Source: Variovorax terrae (GTDB lineage Bacteria; Pseudomonadota; Gammaproteobacteria; Burkholderiales; Burkholderiaceae_C). Taken from it: a DNA stretch of 64,000 nucleotides. Location: assembly GCF_022809125.1 (NCBI RefSeq), contig NZ_JALGBI010000002.1, forward strand, positions 257,685 to 321,684, written 5' to 3'. Made by a program: the position numbers and the translations under genes. This document shows positions 25,281 to 33,736 of the stretch, piece by piece; position 1 is the stretch's first letter; every line of letters begins with the position of its first letter. The notes under the pieces were generated by a model that was not told where the DNA came from, did no database searches, and saw only the letters and a program-made list of their open reading frames with translations.

Positions 25281-26237
25281 CTAGGACTGCTGCACGGCCT
25301 GCGCCGGCGCGGCATTCGCGGCCATCCAGGCGTGGTAGCCGCCGCGCAGCGGGCGCACCGACAGGTAGCCGGCCTCGCGCAGGCGGTGCGCCGCCTGGAT
25401 CGCGGTGGCGTCCTCGGGGCAGGCGCACATCGTGACGATGGGCAGCTCCCGCGGCCAGTCGCGCACGGCCTGCGGCAGTTCGTCGATCGAGGCGGCGCGC
25501 GCGCCGGCCACCGGGCCGGTCTCGGCGATCATCACGGCGCTGCGCAGATCGAGCAGCAGCGGGCGCGGAGCCGGGTCTTCGGCCGCCAGCGCCGCGATCA
25601 GTTCGACGGGCGTGATGTGCGGCACCGCGCCGAGCCGGCGGAAGCGGTATTTCTGCCAGAGCTTCCAGCCCAGCCACAGCGCCACGAGCAGCAGCACCGC
25701 CAGCAGCACCCGGCCGCTGTAGGCGTCGAGTGCCGCGATGATGGAGGTAACGGCGTCGCGCAGCAGCCAGCCCGCGACGAGTGCCGCGCCGGCCCACAGC
25801 CCGGCTCCGAAGGCCGTGGCCGCCAGGAAGCCCGGCAGGCGCATGCGCAGGGCGCCGGCGATTGGCGGCGCCACGGTGGAGAAGCCGGGCACGAACTTGG
25901 CCACCACGAGCGAGGACACGCCCCAGCGCACGAAGCGCGCCTCGGTCTCGCTGACGCAGGAGCCCGGGTTGATCGACAGCCGGCACAGCCCGGCCAGCAC
26001 GCGGTAGCCGAAGTGCCGCCCCGCGCCGTACCACAGGCCATCGGCCAGCACCGAAGCCAGGATGGCCGCCACCAGCACCGGCCCCAGGCTGCCGGCCGAA
26101 AGCGCTAGGCTGCCGGCCAGCAGCAGCGTGGGCACGGCCGGCACCGGCAGCCCGATCTGCTGCAGCAGCACGTTCAGGAACACCACGGTGACGGCGTCGT
26201 GCCGCAGGTACTGCAGGATCTGGGGGATGTCCGGCAT
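25281..26237 (-). CDS. DedA-family membrane protein fused to a rhodanese domain
   Basis: 318 residues. The N-terminal 200 are a DedA/SNARE-associated-like membrane domain (LQQIGLPVPAVPTLLLAG, FVPGFSTVAPPIAGAL) with about five spans. DedA proteins flip or traffic phospholipids. The C-terminal part (about 215-310) is a rhodanese fold (LLLDLRSAVMIAETG) with a candidate active-site cysteine in CACPEDATAI. The start at 26235-26237 is the first ATG upstream of the membrane domain. It follows the CaiB/BaiF gene by 35 bp. Confidence 0.88.
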   Translation of the reverse strand: MPDIPQILQYLRHDAVTVVFLNVLLQQIGLPVPAVPTLLLAGSLALSAGSLGPVLVAAILASVLADGLWYGAGRHFGYRVLAGLCRLSINPGSCVSETEARFVRWGVSSLVVAKFVPGFSTVAPPIAGALRMRLPGFLAATAFGAGLWAGAALVAGWLLRDAVTSIIAALDAYSGRVLLAVLLLVALWLGWKLWQKYRFRRLGAVPHITPVELIAALAAEDPAPRPLLLDLRSAVMIAETGPVAGARAASIDELPQAVRDWPRELPIVTMCACPEDATAIQAAHRLREAGYLSVRPLRGGYHAWMAANAAPAQAVQQS

Positions 26238-26272
26238 GGCGGTGGCGCCCTGGGTTGTCGCGGTGGATGCCT

Positions 26273-27514
26273 TCAGCCGCCTACGATGCCGCGCTCGCGC
26301 AGCGCGGCGATCTGCCGGGGCGTGAGGCCGATCTCGCGCAGCACGGCGTCGCTGTCCTGCCCGAGCGCGGGCGCATTGCGCCGGTGGCCGCCCGGCGTGG
26401 CCGAGAGCTTGGGCACGAAGCCGGGCACGGTGAGGGCGCTGCCGTCGTCCAGGGTCACCTGCTGCAGCATGCCGCGCGCGGCGTAATGCGGGTCGGCCGC
26501 GATGTCGGCCACGGTGTAGATGCGGCCGGCCGGCACCTCGGCGCGGGCCAGCGCATCGAGCGCCTCGGCCACGCTGTGCTGTGCGGCCCACTGGCCGATG
26601 GCGGCGTCGATCTCGGCCACGCGCGCCACGCGGCCGGTGTTGTCGGCCAGCTGCGGATCAGCGCCGAGGTCGTCGCGGCCGATGCAGCCCATCAGCCGCT
26701 TGAAGATGCTGTCGCCGTTGCCCGCGATCAGCGCGTAGCCGCCGTCGCGGCAGGCATAGGCGTTGCTCGGCGCGATGCCGGGCAGCGCGCTGCCGGCCGG
26801 GCCGCGCACCGCGCCGAAGGCGCTGTACTCGGGCAGCAGGCTTTCCATGCAGTTGAACACGGCCTCGTACAGCGCTACGTCCACCACCTGGCCGCGCCCC
26901 GAGGCGTGGCGGTGGTGCAGCGCCATCAGGATGCCGATCACGCCGTGCAGCGAGGCCAGCGTGTCGCCGAGGGAGACGCCCACGCGCACCGGCACGCGGC
27001 CGGGCTCGCCGGTGAGATGGCGCAGGCCGCCCATGGCCTCGGCCACCACGCCGAAGCCCGGGCGGTCGCGGTAGGGGCCGGTCTGGCCGTAGCCGCTGAC
27101 GCGCAGCACGATCAGGCGCGGGTTGAGCGCCTGCAGCGCCTCGGGCCCGAGGCCCCAGCCTTCCATGGCGCCGGGGCGGAAGTTCTCGATCAGCACGTCG
27201 GCCTCGGCGGCGAGGCGGCGCACGATGTCCTGTGCCTCGGGCTGGCGCAGGTCCATCGCGAGCGAGCGCTTGTTGCGCGACTGCACCTGCCACCAGACCG
27301 AGGTACCGTCCTTGAGCAGGCGCCACTGGCGCAGCGGGTCGCCGCCGGCCGAGCCCGGCCGCCGCGGATCGGCCGGCGGCTCGATCTTGACCACGTCGGC
27401 GCCGAAGTCGGCCAGCGTCTTGGCCGCGAACGGGCCGGCGATGAGCTGGCCGAGCTCCACCACCTTGAGCCCGGCCAGCGGGCCGGCCGGTGTGGCGCTC
27501 TTTTCGGCCGTCAT
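26273..27514 (-). CDS. CaiB/BaiF family CoA-transferase
   Basis: 413 residues. Family III CoA-transferase landmarks: VVELGQLIAGPFAAKTLADFG at the N-terminus, ADVVKIEPP, NKRSLAMDLRQPEA, ENFRPGAMEGWG and VSGYGQTGPYRDRPGF. These enzymes move CoA between carboxylic acids through an aspartyl intermediate. Donor and acceptor cannot be read. The start overlaps the stop of the PHA-system gene by four bases (ATGA). Confidence 0.93.
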   Translation of the reverse strand: MTAEKSATPAGPLAGLKVVELGQLIAGPFAAKTLADFGADVVKIEPPADPRRPGSAGGDPLRQWRLLKDGTSVWWQVQSRNKRSLAMDLRQPEAQDIVRRLAAEADVLIENFRPGAMEGWGLGPEALQALNPRLIVLRVSGYGQTGPYRDRPGFGVVAEAMGGLRHLTGEPGRVPVRVGVSLGDTLASLHGVIGILMALHHRHASGRGQVVDVALYEAVFNCMESLLPEYSAFGAVRGPAGSALPGIAPSNAYACRDGGYALIAGNGDSIFKRLMGCIGRDDLGADPQLADNTGRVARVAEIDAAIGQWAAQHSVAEALDALARAEVPAGRIYTVADIAADPHYAARGMLQQVTLDDGSALTVPGFVPKLSATPGGHRRNAPALGQDSDAVLREIGLTPRQIAALRERGIVGG

Positions 27515-27828
27515 GCCTTCTTCTTGGCCGGCGCTTTTTTCTTGGCCAGCAGCGCGTCCAGGTTCTTCACGATCTCGGCCTCGATGCGGTCCTTGAACGC
27601 GCCCAGCAGGAAGCCGAGCCTGGCCTCCAGTTCGAAGCTGTTCTTGTGGACGGCGAGCGTGCCGCTGACGCCCGAGCGGGTGAAGCTCACGAGGTCACTG
27701 GTCTTGCCCTCTTCGTAGGTGCATTCCATGTCGAACTCTTCCTCGACCTGTTCGGCCCAGCGAAAGGCCAGCTTGCGCGCCTCGGGCAGGCCGAGCGCAT
27801 GTTCGCGCTGAATGTGGATGTCAGGCAC
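27511..27828 (-). CDS. Polyhydroxyalkanoic acid system family protein
   Basis: 105 residues from a GTG at 27826-27828 with GAGGAG upstream. The sequence DIHIQREHALGLPEARKLAF followed by an acidic/beta segment and a short Lys/Ala-rich tail (KKKAPAKKKA) fits the PHA_gran_rgn family, small proteins found with polyhydroxyalkanoate genes. The Lys-rich tail resembles those of DNA-binding PHA granule proteins. Its start overlaps the aminopeptidase stop and its stop overlaps the CaiB/BaiF start. Confidence 0.82.
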   Translation of the reverse strand: MPDIHIQREHALGLPEARKLAFRWAEQVEEEFDMECTYEEGKTSDLVSFTRSGVSGTLAVHKNSFELEARLGFLLGAFKDRIEAEIVKNLDALLAKKKAPAKKKA

Positions 27829-28927
27829 CGGGTGTCTCCTCGTAGGCTTTGAGCGCACGGTCGCGCTCGTTCTTCGGCATCGCGGCCAGCCGTTTGACCG
27901 CATCATAAAACCGTTGCCAGTCCTGGCCTTCGCGCTGGAACAGGGCCTCGAACGCGGGCACCTGCTCGTCGTAGGCGGCCTGGGCGCCGAAGGCCGCGTT
28001 GTTGGCGCGCGCCACCCAGGCGTCGTAGCCGGCGTAGCGCGCGGGGTCGCCACCCCAGGCGGCGCGCAACTGCGCGTACTGCGCGCGGAAGTCCTGCATT
28101 GCTACATCTTTCATAGCAACCATCGACCGCTGCGCCTGGACATCCGCCGGTTTGGGTTCATAAATCGCGGCCAGGCGGCGGCGCGTGGCCAGCGTGAGCG
28201 TCTTGAACTGCGTGCGCCGCGCGTCGTAGTCGGCGTACTCGCGCCGCGCCGCCTCGCCGGCCTGGGTGGCCAGCCAGCGCTGGCTGCCCAGGCGCTCCAC
28301 GGCGGTGGCGAAGGACTCGTTGAACATGGTGTCGCCCTTGGCGTAGACCACCTGGTGCGCCAGCTCGTGGAAGACCAGGCGTGCGAGTTCGCCCTCGGGG
28401 TAGCCGATGAAGGTGTTGAGCAGCGGGTCGCCGCCGAGCCAGTTCATCCAGCCCAGCGTGGAGTAGGCGGGCACGCCGTAGACGCTGGTCTCCAGGCCCT
28501 GGCCCTGCAGCTCGCGCGCCAGGGCCTGGGCCTCGGCTTCGTCGTAGTAGCCGCGGTAGCCGACGCAGCCCACGGCCACGAAGCACCAGGTGTGCAGCGT
28601 GAGTGACAGCTCGGGCGCGGCCACCACGTTCCACACGGCGGCGCGGCGGTGCAGGTCGGCATAGCGGTGGTAGCTGGCGTTGTCGGGCAGCTTGAGCTCG
28701 GCCACCGCGTAGGCGCGGATGCGCTGCGCCAGCTCCAGGCGGGCCTTGAGCGCGGCCGGCGCCGCGGGGTCGGCCAGCCAGTCGTCGATCGGGCGCGCGG
28801 CCTGCATCAGCGCCAGGTGGCCGCTGACGGACTGCCAGTAGTAGCCCAGGTTGGCGCAGCCAGCCAGGCTGCCCGCCAGCACCAGCAGGGCGGCGGCGCG
28901 CAGCAGCCGGCGGGCGGCGGCGCTCAC
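27821..28927 (-). CDS. Predicted lipoprotein aminopeptidase (COG4324-like)
   Basis: 368 residues from a GTG at 28925-28927, which overlaps the stop of the molybdopterin enzyme as GTGA. A signal peptide ends in the lipobox LAGC at about residue 22. The zinc motif HELAH lies near residue 185 (LVFHELAHQVVYAKGD), followed by a conserved FNESFATAVE. This matches the uncharacterised COG4324 'predicted aminopeptidase' group. An in-frame copy of the dispersed GCTATC repeat encodes residues of about 261-277 (around ADVQAQRSMVAMKDVAM). Confidence 0.85.
   Translation of the reverse strand: MSAAARRLLRAAALLVLAGSLAGCANLGYYWQSVSGHLALMQAARPIDDWLADPAAPAALKARLELAQRIRAYAVAELKLPDNASYHRYADLHRRAAVWNVVAAPELSLTLHTWCFVAVGCVGYRGYYDEAEAQALARELQGQGLETSVYGVPAYSTLGWMNWLGGDPLLNTFIGYPEGELARLVFHELAHQVVYAKGDTMFNESFATAVERLGSQRWLATQAGEAARREYADYDARRTQFKTLTLATRRRLAAIYEPKPADVQAQRSMVAMKDVAMQDFRAQYAQLRAAWGGDPARYAGYDAWVARANNAAFGAQAAYDEQVPAFEALFQREGQDWQRFYDAVKRLAAMPKNERDRALKAYEETPGA
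28097..28146 (-). repeat. Dispersed GCTATC repeat, copy 4, inside the aminopeptidase gene
   Basis: On the minus strand: GGCGGATGTCC (28146-28136), exactly 20 nt, GCTAT (28115-28111), closing with TAGCAA. TTGCTA and TAGCAA can pair as a 6-bp stem. The element is read through in frame as part of the peptidase, which keeps an open frame on both sides. Confidence 0.8.
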
Positions 28928-30999
28928 GCTGCCTGCACCTCCACCAGGCAGTCGTAGAACACCGGGCCGCGGCCCAGGTCGGTCAGGCGCTGGCTGGTGA
29001 GCTGGTTCACGTTGGTGCCGTCCAGCCCCATCTTGCGCCACCAGACGCCCAGGCCATTGACCACGCCGGGCCGCGCGCGCGGCGACACCTCGGCCTTGCA
29101 GCGGTACTCGCCGCGGTCGTTGAACACGCGCACCACGCTGCCGCTTTCGATGCCGCGCGCGGCGGCGTCGCTTGCGTGGATTTCCAGCAGCGGTTCGCGC
29201 TCGATGTCGCGCAGGCTCTTCACGTTGACGAAGCTCGAGTTGAGGAAGTTGCGCGCCGGCGGCGAGATCATGGCCAGCGGGTAGCGCGCCGAGCTGCCGG
29301 GCACTTCGTAGTTGGGCAGGTGGTCGGGCAGCGGGTCCAGCCCCAGCGCGGCCAGCCGCGGGCTGGCGAACTCGCAGCGGCCCGAGGGCGTGGGAAAGCC
29401 GCCCTCGGCGAACGGCGCCTCGGGCAGGTCCAGCGTGGCGAAGCCGTGGTCCAGCAGCCGGTTGAAGTCCACCTGCTCGCCGAAGGCCTGGCGGCACAGG
29501 GCCTCGTCGCTGTCGCCGAAGCAGGGCTCGGCGAACCCCAGGCGCCGCGCCAGCTCGCGGAAGATCTGCGTGTTGGGCCAGGCCTGGCCCTGCGGCGCGA
29601 TGGCGGGGCGGTTCAGCAGCACGTCGGTGTGGCCGTAGGCGCTGTGGATGTCCCAGTGCTCGAGCTGGGTGGTGGCGGGCAGCAGGTAGTCGGCGTGGTC
29701 GGCCGTGTCGGTCTGGAACTGCTCGAGCACCACGGTGAACAGGTCCTCGCGCGCAAAGCCCTGCACCACCTTGCCCGACTCGGGCGCCACGGCCACCGGG
29801 TTGCTGTTGTAGACCAGCAGGGCCTCGATCTTCGGCCCGAAGCCCGCGCCGCCCGGGTGCAGCAGCGCGTCGCCGATGGTGCTCATGTTGATGGTGCGCG
29901 GCTGCCGGCCGGCCAGCAGCTCGGGCCGCTGCAGCGCCGCCTTGTCCACCGGGAACAGGCCCGAGCTCGACAGCAGCACGCCGCCCGCGCGCTGCCGCCA
30001 GGCGCCGGTGAGCGCGGGCAGGCAGGCGATGGCGCGCGCCGCGTTGCCGCCGCCGCGCACGCGCTGCATGCCGTAGTTCAGGCGGATCGCGGCCGGGCGG
30101 GTGGTGCCGTAATCACGCGCCAGCGTGCGGATCTGCTCCACCGGCAGGCCGCAGACCTCGGCCGCGCGCTCGGGCGGCCACTGCAGCGCGCGCTCGCGCA
30201 GGCCCTCCCAGCCCAGGGTGTGGCGCGCCAGGTAGTCGTGGTCCAGCCAGTCGTGCACGATCAGCTCGTGCATCAGCGCCAGCGCCAGCGCGGCATCGGT
30301 GCCGGGCAGCAGCGCGAGGTGCTCGTGGCACTTGTCGGCGGTCTCGCTCTTGCGCGGGTCGATGCACACCAGCTTCGCGCCGTGCCGCTTGGCCTCCTGC
30401 GCGTAGCGCCAGAAGTGCAGGTTGCTGCCGATCGAGTTGCTGCCCCAGATCAGGATCAGCTTCGACTCGGCGAAGAACTCCACGCGCATGCCGACCTTGC
30501 CGCCCAGCGTCTGGGTCAGCCCCTCGCCGCCCGCGGTCGAGCAGATGGTGCGGTCCAGCAGCGAGGCGCCGAGCCTGTGGAAGAAGCGCCCGGCCATGGC
30601 CTCGCCCTGCACCAGGCCCATGGTGCCGGCATAGCTGTAGGGCACGATGGCCTCGGGGTCGCGCGCGGCGATGGCGGCCAGGCGCTGCGCGATGTCGTCC
30701 AGCGCCGCGTCCCAGCTCACCGGCTCGAAGCGGCCCGCGCCCTTGGGGCCGACGCGCCTGAGCGGCTGCAGCAGGCGCTCGGGGTGGTAGCTGCGTTCGG
30801 TGTATTTAGAAACCTTGGCGCACAGCACGCCGCCGGTGTGCGGATGCGCGGGATTGCCCTGCACCTTGCGCGCCACGCCGTCTTCCACCGTGGTGAGCAG
30901 CGAGCAGGTGTCGGGGCAGTCGTGCGGACAGGCGCCGCGCACGACGCCCGAGGCTTGCATGAAACTGACACTAGGGACAATGCCGGTGGCGCTGTTCAT
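28924..30999 (-). CDS. Molybdopterin-dependent oxidoreductase (DMSO reductase superfamily)
   Basis: 691 residues. The N-terminus carries an iron-sulfur binding motif, CPHDCPDTC with a fourth Cys in GVLCAKVSKY, followed by the molybdopterin domains (LILIWGSNSIGSNLHFW; CIDPRKSETADK; LNYGMQRVRGGGNAARAI) and a C-terminal molydop-binding barrel (LEIHASDAAARGIESGSVV). There is no Tat signal, so it is probably cytoplasmic. The substrate is unknown; no partner subunits are adjacent. It heads a minus-strand gene string and is divergent from an ABC receptor gene. Confidence 0.9.
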   Translation of the reverse strand: MNSATGIVPSVSFMQASGVVRGACPHDCPDTCSLLTTVEDGVARKVQGNPAHPHTGGVLCAKVSKYTERSYHPERLLQPLRRVGPKGAGRFEPVSWDAALDDIAQRLAAIAARDPEAIVPYSYAGTMGLVQGEAMAGRFFHRLGASLLDRTICSTAGGEGLTQTLGGKVGMRVEFFAESKLILIWGSNSIGSNLHFWRYAQEAKRHGAKLVCIDPRKSETADKCHEHLALLPGTDAALALALMHELIVHDWLDHDYLARHTLGWEGLRERALQWPPERAAEVCGLPVEQIRTLARDYGTTRPAAIRLNYGMQRVRGGGNAARAIACLPALTGAWRQRAGGVLLSSSGLFPVDKAALQRPELLAGRQPRTINMSTIGDALLHPGGAGFGPKIEALLVYNSNPVAVAPESGKVVQGFAREDLFTVVLEQFQTDTADHADYLLPATTQLEHWDIHSAYGHTDVLLNRPAIAPQGQAWPNTQIFRELARRLGFAEPCFGDSDEALCRQAFGEQVDFNRLLDHGFATLDLPEAPFAEGGFPTPSGRCEFASPRLAALGLDPLPDHLPNYEVPGSSARYPLAMISPPARNFLNSSFVNVKSLRDIEREPLLEIHASDAAARGIESGSVVRVFNDRGEYRCKAEVSPRARPGVVNGLGVWWRKMGLDGTNVNQLTSQRLTDLGRGPVFYDCLVEVQAA

Positions 31000-31061
31000 G
31001 GAGTAACCCTATAGTTTTCAGACCCAGATGGCTTGTGCTGGCCGGTTCTGGAGGAGACAAC

Positions 31062-32180
31062 ATGACAAGAATCAGATCGTTGGGCCATCATGCCCTGATG
31101 GTAGCTGCCCTGCTGCTGGGCGGGGTGTTCGCCGCCCAGGCCGAGGACGGCGTGAGCAAGACCGCCGTGGTGCTCGGCCAGTCGGTGGCGCTGAGCGGGC
31201 CGGCCGCCACGCTGGGGCTGCCGTTCTCGCAGGGCGCCCGGCTCTATTTCGACCGCGTCAACGCGGCCGGCGGCATCAACGGCCGCAAGATCGAGCTGGT
31301 GACGCTGGACGACGCGGGCAGCCCCGCCGCCACGGTGGCCAATACGCAGAAACTGCTGGCGCAGGGCGTGCTCTCGCTGTTCGGCTACTACGGCTCGCCC
31401 CAGGTGACGGCGGCCTACCCGGCGATCAAGGACGGCGACGCGCTGCTGTTCGCGCCGATGGCCGCGGCCGACGAGTTCCGCGGCGCGCTCTACCCCAACC
31501 TGTACAGCCTGCGGCCCGGCTACTCCGAGGAGGCGGCCGCCATCACGCGCCATGCCGAGACGCTGGGCGCGCGCAAGCTGGCCATCCTGCACGCCAAGGA
31601 CGGCGAGTCGCTGGCCGCGCTCGATTCGGCCGAGCGCACCATGACCAGCCTGGGCGCCAACCTGCTGGTCAAGGCGCCGATCGAGGCGGTGGACAAGGCG
31701 CTGGCCGCCCGGCCCGAGTCGGTGCTGGTGATCAGCGACCCGCGCGGCGCCGCCGTCGCCATCCGCGAGCTGCGCGCCAAGGGCTTCCGCGGGCCGATCT
31801 ACGGCTTCTCCAACACCGGCGAAAGCCTGCTGGCCGAGCAGCTCGGCGCGGCCGGCGCGGGCGTGGTGGTGGTGCGCGTGGTGCCGCGCAGCGAGGGCGC
31901 GCGGCTGGCCGTGGTGCGCGAGCTGCAGGCCGACGCGGCCGCCGCCAACCTGGGCAAGCCCAATGTCTACATGCTCGAGGGCTACATCGCCGCGCGCGTC
32001 TATGCCGAGGCGCTGCGCCGCATCGCCAAGGAGCCGACGCGCGCCCGGCTGCGCGGCGCGCTGGACGGGCTCGACAACGTGAGCGTGGGCGGCTTTCGCG
32101 TGCACTTCGCCGAGGAGCGCGTGGCCTCCAAGCTGGTGGAGCTGAGCCTGATCGACTCGCAGGGGCGGGTGCGCGAGTAG
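31062..32180 (+). CDS. ABC transporter substrate-binding protein (branched-chain amino acid type)
   Basis: 372 residues from the ATG at 31062 with GGAGGAGAC upstream. A signal peptide ends around AAQAED. The mature part begins TAVVLGQSVALSGPAATLG and continues FDRVNAAGGINGRKIELVTL, standard LivK-like landmarks. No permease or ATPase genes are nearby, so it must work with components encoded elsewhere or act as an orphan receptor. Unrelated by sequence region to the receptor fragment at the left window edge beyond the shared family. Confidence 0.93.
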   Translation: MTRIRSLGHHALMVAALLLGGVFAAQAEDGVSKTAVVLGQSVALSGPAATLGLPFSQGARLYFDRVNAAGGINGRKIELVTLDDAGSPAATVANTQKLLAQGVLSLFGYYGSPQVTAAYPAIKDGDALLFAPMAAADEFRGALYPNLYSLRPGYSEEAAAITRHAETLGARKLAILHAKDGESLAALDSAERTMTSLGANLLVKAPIEAVDKALAARPESVLVISDPRGAAVAIRELRAKGFRGPIYGFSNTGESLLAEQLGAAGAGVVVVRVVPRSEGARLAVVRELQADAAAANLGKPNVYMLEGYIAARVYAEALRRIAKEPTRARLRGALDGLDNVSVGGFRVHFAEERVASKLVELSLIDSQGRVRE

Positions 32181-32662
32181 GCGGGGCGGGCCGCTGGCGC
32201 GGTTTGGGCCCGGTTTTCAGGTCAAATCAGGCGGATGTCCTCGTCGGATGGCCGTTTCTTGCTATCAAAAAATGAGTAACCGGCCGGCGGATGGCCCTGC
32301 GGCATCGCCGGGCGCCAGGGGCCCTGCGCAGAAGGGGGCCGGCACCCCGAAGGCCCGCATCCCCCAAACAGGCATGCCGATGACTGTTTCCGAATAGGGC
32401 GCGGCCATGCCATGGCCGGGCGGATCCATGGCGATGTTTCTGAGGAAACCCGGCCCCGCAGCGGGGGCGAGGGCATGCCTTGCCCCGGACAGGCGCAGTG
32501 GAGAAAGTCACTGTGGTGTTGTGCATTTGCCGCCTCGAAAAGGCCGCACGGCGAGTAACTTCACGCGAGCCCGATATTTGACACGCTCAACCATTGGATC
32601 AACCCCCAGGGCTGCCTAGACTTCGGCACACAAGCAGTTACATCGTTGGGTATTGAACAAAA
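32181..32662. other. 482-bp intergenic region
   Basis: No credible gene. It contains dispersed repeat copy 5 (32230-32277) and, about 180-210 bp before the MHYT start, two adjacent hairpins: CCCCG/CGGGG (32454-32466) and GGGCA/TGCCC (32471-32485). A TTGACA at 32578-32583 has no convincing -10 partner. The hairpins could be a terminator for the ABC receptor gene or part of a leader. Confidence 0.6.
32230..32277 (+). repeat. Dispersed GCTATC repeat, copy 5
   Basis: GGCGGATGTCC (32230-32240), 20 nt ending CGTTTCTT, GCTATCAAAAAATGAG (32261-32276). The CGTTTCTTGCTATCAAA stretch is identical to copy 1 at 9991. Confidence 0.85.
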
Positions 32663-33433
32663 ATGAACGAAGTTATCCAGACCTCCTGGCGCCTGGAGAT
32701 GGTCGCGTTGTCCTACGCCATCTCCGTCCTCGGCGCCTTTGTCGCCCTGACCGCCGCACGCAACATTCGAGGCCGAGACGGCCTCAGCCTTCTCAACATC
32801 CTGGCCGCCGGCCTGGCCATGGGCGGCATCGGTGTCTGGTCCATGCACTTCACGGGCATGCTGGCGCTGGACCTCAAGATGGGCAGCGGCTATTCGATGG
32901 TCGAGACGCTGATCTCCCTGGTGGCCGCGGTGGGCGCTACCTCCGCCGCGCTGGCCTTCGTGGCGCGGCGGCCGGACAGCCTGCCGAGGATCGTCGGCGC
33001 GGGCACCCTGCTCGGGCTGGGCGTGGCAGTCATGCACTACCTGGGCATGTACGGCATGCGCTTTCCGGGCCACTTCGTCTGGTCTTACCCGGTGGTGGCG
33101 CTCTCGGTCGGCATGGCCGTGGCGGCGGCCAGCGCCGCGCTGTGGCTGGCGTTCCGCACCCGCACGGTGATCCTGCGCCTGGTCGCCGCGGCCGTGATGG
33201 GCGTGGCTGTTTGCTCGATGCACTACACCGGTATGGCGGCAGCCGACTACGTCTGCACCTCGGCCACCGAGCGCTACGCGACGCCCCAGGGCTTCGGTGT
33301 CATCAGCTCGATGGCCATGCCCTCGCTGATCGCCGTCGTCGCCATCGGGATCGCCCTGGTGATCGCGATGGACCAGCTGCTGCAGCGCGTGGCGGCGGCG
33401 CACCCGAGCCAGGCCGGAGTCCCGTCGAAATAG
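32663..33433 (+). CDS. Stand-alone MHYT-domain membrane sensor
   Basis: 256 residues with seven predicted membrane spans. Three copies of the MHYT motif are seen at the ends of alternate spans: SMHFTGM, VMHYLGM and SMHYTGM. The motif is proposed to bind copper and sense oxygen, CO or NO. MHYT units are usually joined to GGDEF/EAL or other output domains; here the protein ends about 20 residues after the last span with none, so a partner would be needed. No signalling gene is directly adjacent except the LuxR regulator 303 bp downstream. Confidence 0.92.
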   Translation: MNEVIQTSWRLEMVALSYAISVLGAFVALTAARNIRGRDGLSLLNILAAGLAMGGIGVWSMHFTGMLALDLKMGSGYSMVETLISLVAAVGATSAALAFVARRPDSLPRIVGAGTLLGLGVAVMHYLGMYGMRFPGHFVWSYPVVALSVGMAVAAASAALWLAFRTRTVILRLVAAAVMGVAVCSMHYTGMAAADYVCTSATERYATPQGFGVISSMAMPSLIAVVAIGIALVIAMDQLLQRVAAAHPSQAGVPSK

Positions 33434-33736
33434 ACGGCTCGAGTACCAGCGCCGAGCTGGCGAAACTGAGCCTGTGCTTGACGGGAAGGGCGTGTGTTGC
33501 ATGCAGTTGGCCCTCAGCCACCCGCCGCCCGCCGCCCGCCGCCCGCTCACACGGTCTGCGCCGGCCAAAAAGCAGTGAAATTGACGCAATGTCCAGGTGA
33601 GCTGGTTCTTTGTTGCTATCAAAAAATGAGCGACTGACTGGCCCGTCCCTCTGCCGTGTCGCCCCGGCGGCCGCCCCGTTTTGCTACAGTCGGCGCTCCA
33701 CCCTCTGTTCTTCCTGCTCCCCCAACCTGGGTCTCC
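33434..33736. other. 303-bp intergenic region
   Basis: Holds dispersed repeat copy 6 (33586-33632) and otherwise unstructured GC-rich sequence with short CCGCCGC-type runs. No gene or clear promoter seen. An in-frame extension of the LuxR gene to 33656 is possible but lacks a good ribosome site. Confidence 0.6.
33586..33632 (+). repeat. Dispersed GCTATC repeat, copy 6
   Basis: GCAATGTCC ending at 33594, 20 nt, GCTATCAAAAAATGAG (33615-33630), identical over 16 bases to copy 5. Confidence 0.85.
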
